Shown here: positions 62,991-64,000 of the stretch, piece after piece | How positions within the stretch are numbered: the first letter of the stretch is position 1 | Layout: each line of letters begins with the position of its first letter | Source: Magnetaquicoccus sp039908525 | GTDB lineage: Bacteria; Pseudomonadota; Magnetococcia; Magnetococcales; Magnetaquicoccaceae | Length of the DNA stretch: 64,000 nt | Direction of reading: 5' to 3' | Assembly (NCBI GenBank): GCA_039908525.1 | Contig: JAMOAY010000015.1 | Coordinates: 22,934-86,933, forward strand | Position numbers and translations under genes: made by a program | Notes under the pieces: generated by a model | Told to the model about the DNA's origin: nothing | The model's database searches: none | What the model saw: only the letters and a program-made list of their open reading frames with translations

Positions 62991-63467
62991 ATGGCGGATT
63001 CCCAGTTCGAAGTGATGATGGATGATTGTATCAAACAAAATCTTATTCTGCGTCACCGGATATACCGCAAGGACGGGAACCTCTGGACTGAGGTGGTCGA
63101 GTCGTCTGATGTCGATCTGGGACTCGGTTACAAGATGCAGGTTTGGCTGGAAAATGTTGGTTCGGAGATCAGCTTCTCCGGCGCCCGGTTGTCGGTGCAT
63201 ACCCACGCCAACAATGAGCCTGCCTCGAGCAGTCTTGTTGCGATGTACCTCAACGACACCTTCTCTGGACTCGCAGTCACCTGGCAGAACGTCACGATCT
63301 CACCCGCTACACTCGCACCGGGCGTGTCGTCACTGAAAAGCAACATTTACTTCAAGATGACCCAGGATCCGGACAACGGAACCAAGGGCCGACTGCTGAG
63401 GATCGGCACCTACGCGAGCATCACGCCCGAGGGACACAGCTGGACGAACATCACCCACAAGGTATAG
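62991..63467 (+). CDS. Protein of unknown function (158 aa) in an AT-rich context
   Basis: Not recognised. No signal peptide or membrane segment; predicted beta-rich by alternating hydrophobic residues (MQVWLENVGSEISFSGARL; LVAMYLNDTFSGLAVTWQNVTI). One Cys (DDCIKQ). AAGGAG lies 6 bases before the ATG, the best ribosome site in this part of the window, suggesting good expression. It is isolated between cheB's terminator and the rRNA tail. Its base composition is closer to the genome than the AT-rich leader, so recent acquisition is possible but not shown. The surface-like beta-sandwich look is only an impression. Confidence 0.7.
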   Translation: MADSQFEVMMDDCIKQNLILRHRIYRKDGNLWTEVVESSDVDLGLGYKMQVWLENVGSEISFSGARLSVHTHANNEPASSSLVAMYLNDTFSGLAVTWQNVTISPATLAPGVSSLKSNIYFKMTQDPDNGTKGRLLRIGTYASITPEGHSWTNITHKV

Positions 63468-63490
63468 CGGGAGCAAGCGACGCGCGCACC

Positions 63491-63531
63491 CAGAAAACAG
63501 CAACGGCGCCCCCCGGAAGGAGAGGCGCCGT
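63491..63531 (-). terminator. Intrinsic terminator of the rRNA operon
   Basis: On the minus strand: ACGGCGCC-(13 bases)-GGCGCCGT, a perfect 8-bp stem, then TGCTGTTTTCTG. It lies just after the tRNA-fMet and overlaps nothing. It also could stop the convergent 158-aa gene. Confidence 0.75.
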
Positions 63532-63536
63532 CAACT

Positions 63537-63613
<77 letters not shown>

Positions 63614-63639
63614 TCATCGGACGGATGATGAAAAAAACT

Positions 63640-63754
63640 TCCTGGCAGTGACCTACTTTCCCACATCTTGAGATGCAGTATCATCGGCGCTGAGGGGCTT
63701 AACTGCCGAGTTCGGGATGGGATCGGGTGTGACTCCCTCGCCATGGCCACCCAT
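63640..63754 (-). rRNA. rrf: 5S ribosomal RNA
   Basis: On the minus strand, GGTGGCCATGGCGAGGG near the 5' end, CACACCCGATCCCATCCCGA and CTCGGCAGTTAAGCCCCTCA in the middle, and GTAGGTCACTGCCAGG at the 3' end match 5S rRNA. Exact ends are estimated from the conserved core. Confidence 0.9.
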
Positions 63755-63827
63755 CCTGTTGGGATGCGGGAGGCAATTTCTCTGACAACTGAGTGGAATG
63801 GGCATTGATGTGCGTTGACAGGTTGCA

Positions 63828-64000
63828 AGAAGGCCAATGGACTGATTAGTACTGGTAAGCTTCACGTGTCGCCACGCTTCCACACCCAGCCTATCAACGT
63901 GGTGGTCTACCACGAGTCTCATGGGGAAAACTCATCTTGAGGTGGGTTTCCCACTTAGATGCTTTCAGCGGTTATCCCTTCCGTGCGTAGCTACCCGGCA
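63828..64000 (-). rRNA. rrl: 23S ribosomal RNA, 3' end (gene continues beyond right edge)
   Basis: Minus-strand sequence contains the conserved 3' tail of 23S rRNA, including GATAACCGCTGAAAGCATCT, AAGTGGGAAACCCACCTCAAG and AAGCTTACCAGTACTAATC. Only the last about 170 bases are in the window. The 3' boundary is approximate. Confidence 0.92.

Overview
The window looks like part of a chromosome from a GC-rich Gram-negative bacterium. It has DsbE/CcmFH-type cytochrome c maturation, an outer-membrane porin, an AsmA protein, a gram-negative-style GyrB with the long TOPRIM insertion, and an rRNA operon ending 5S then tRNA-fMet, an order common in Alphaproteobacteria. Pseudomonadota is well supported. 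The density of c-di-GMP and chemosensory genes and the style of the GAF-GGDEF proteins made me think of Magnetococcales or another deep alphaproteobacterial-like lineage, but this is inference and no lineage-defining gene is present. No insertion sequence, prophage or CRISPR array was seen.

Layout. 1-7.2 kb: polA (cut by the left edge), a thioredoxin-fold DUF255 protein and ctaA on the minus strand, facing a divergent haem-copper-oxidase-like membrane protein. 7.2-19 kb: a signalling block with a large hybrid histidine kinase plus single-domain receiver, a membrane diguanylate cyclase, a polysaccharide deacetylase, an HD-GYP protein, a Cache sensor with no visible output domain, and two tandem PilZ paralogues. 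19-26 kb: bioB, ccmFGH and gyrB. 26-33.3 kb: a Nudix protein, an EF-G paralogue and a pyrimidine operon pyrR-pyrB-pyrC-pyrK. 33.4-41 kb: a UPF0175/DUF3368 toxin-antitoxin pair whose toxin gene has an in-frame stop, a porin with a clear sigma-70 promoter, a DUF3782-like protein with a 21-bp repeat, a TPR protein and AsmA. 41-52 kb: small housekeeping groups (nfeD; methyltransferase and yjbQ; clc-uvrD-bioD; comF-grxC-nitrilase-recF-unknown).

52.2-62.6 kb holds a complete seven-component chemosensory cluster: two CheW-like proteins, CheA with a C-terminal receiver, an MCP, CheR with a C-terminal extension, a REC-GAF-GGDEF-EAL protein and CheB. The parts list matches the Wsp surface-sensing system, in which a CheA-REC kinase activates a REC-GGDEF diguanylate cyclase. 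Gene order and the output protein differ: the output carries an added GAF and an EAL domain that has lost several catalytic residues. This is the most interesting system in the window. With the 7-19 kb block the window encodes two c-di-GMP synthases with allosteric I-sites, one HD-GYP hydrolase, two PilZ receptors and one cell-surface polysaccharide enzyme.

The right end has an AT-rich spacer, an unrecognised 158-residue protein, and the tail of an rRNA operon (23S 3' end, 5S, tRNA-fMet, terminator) on the minus strand. Five related palindromes with a GGGGAGA/TCTCCCC core lie between genes at 2.5, 15.3, 26.0, 30.4 and 38.8 kb.
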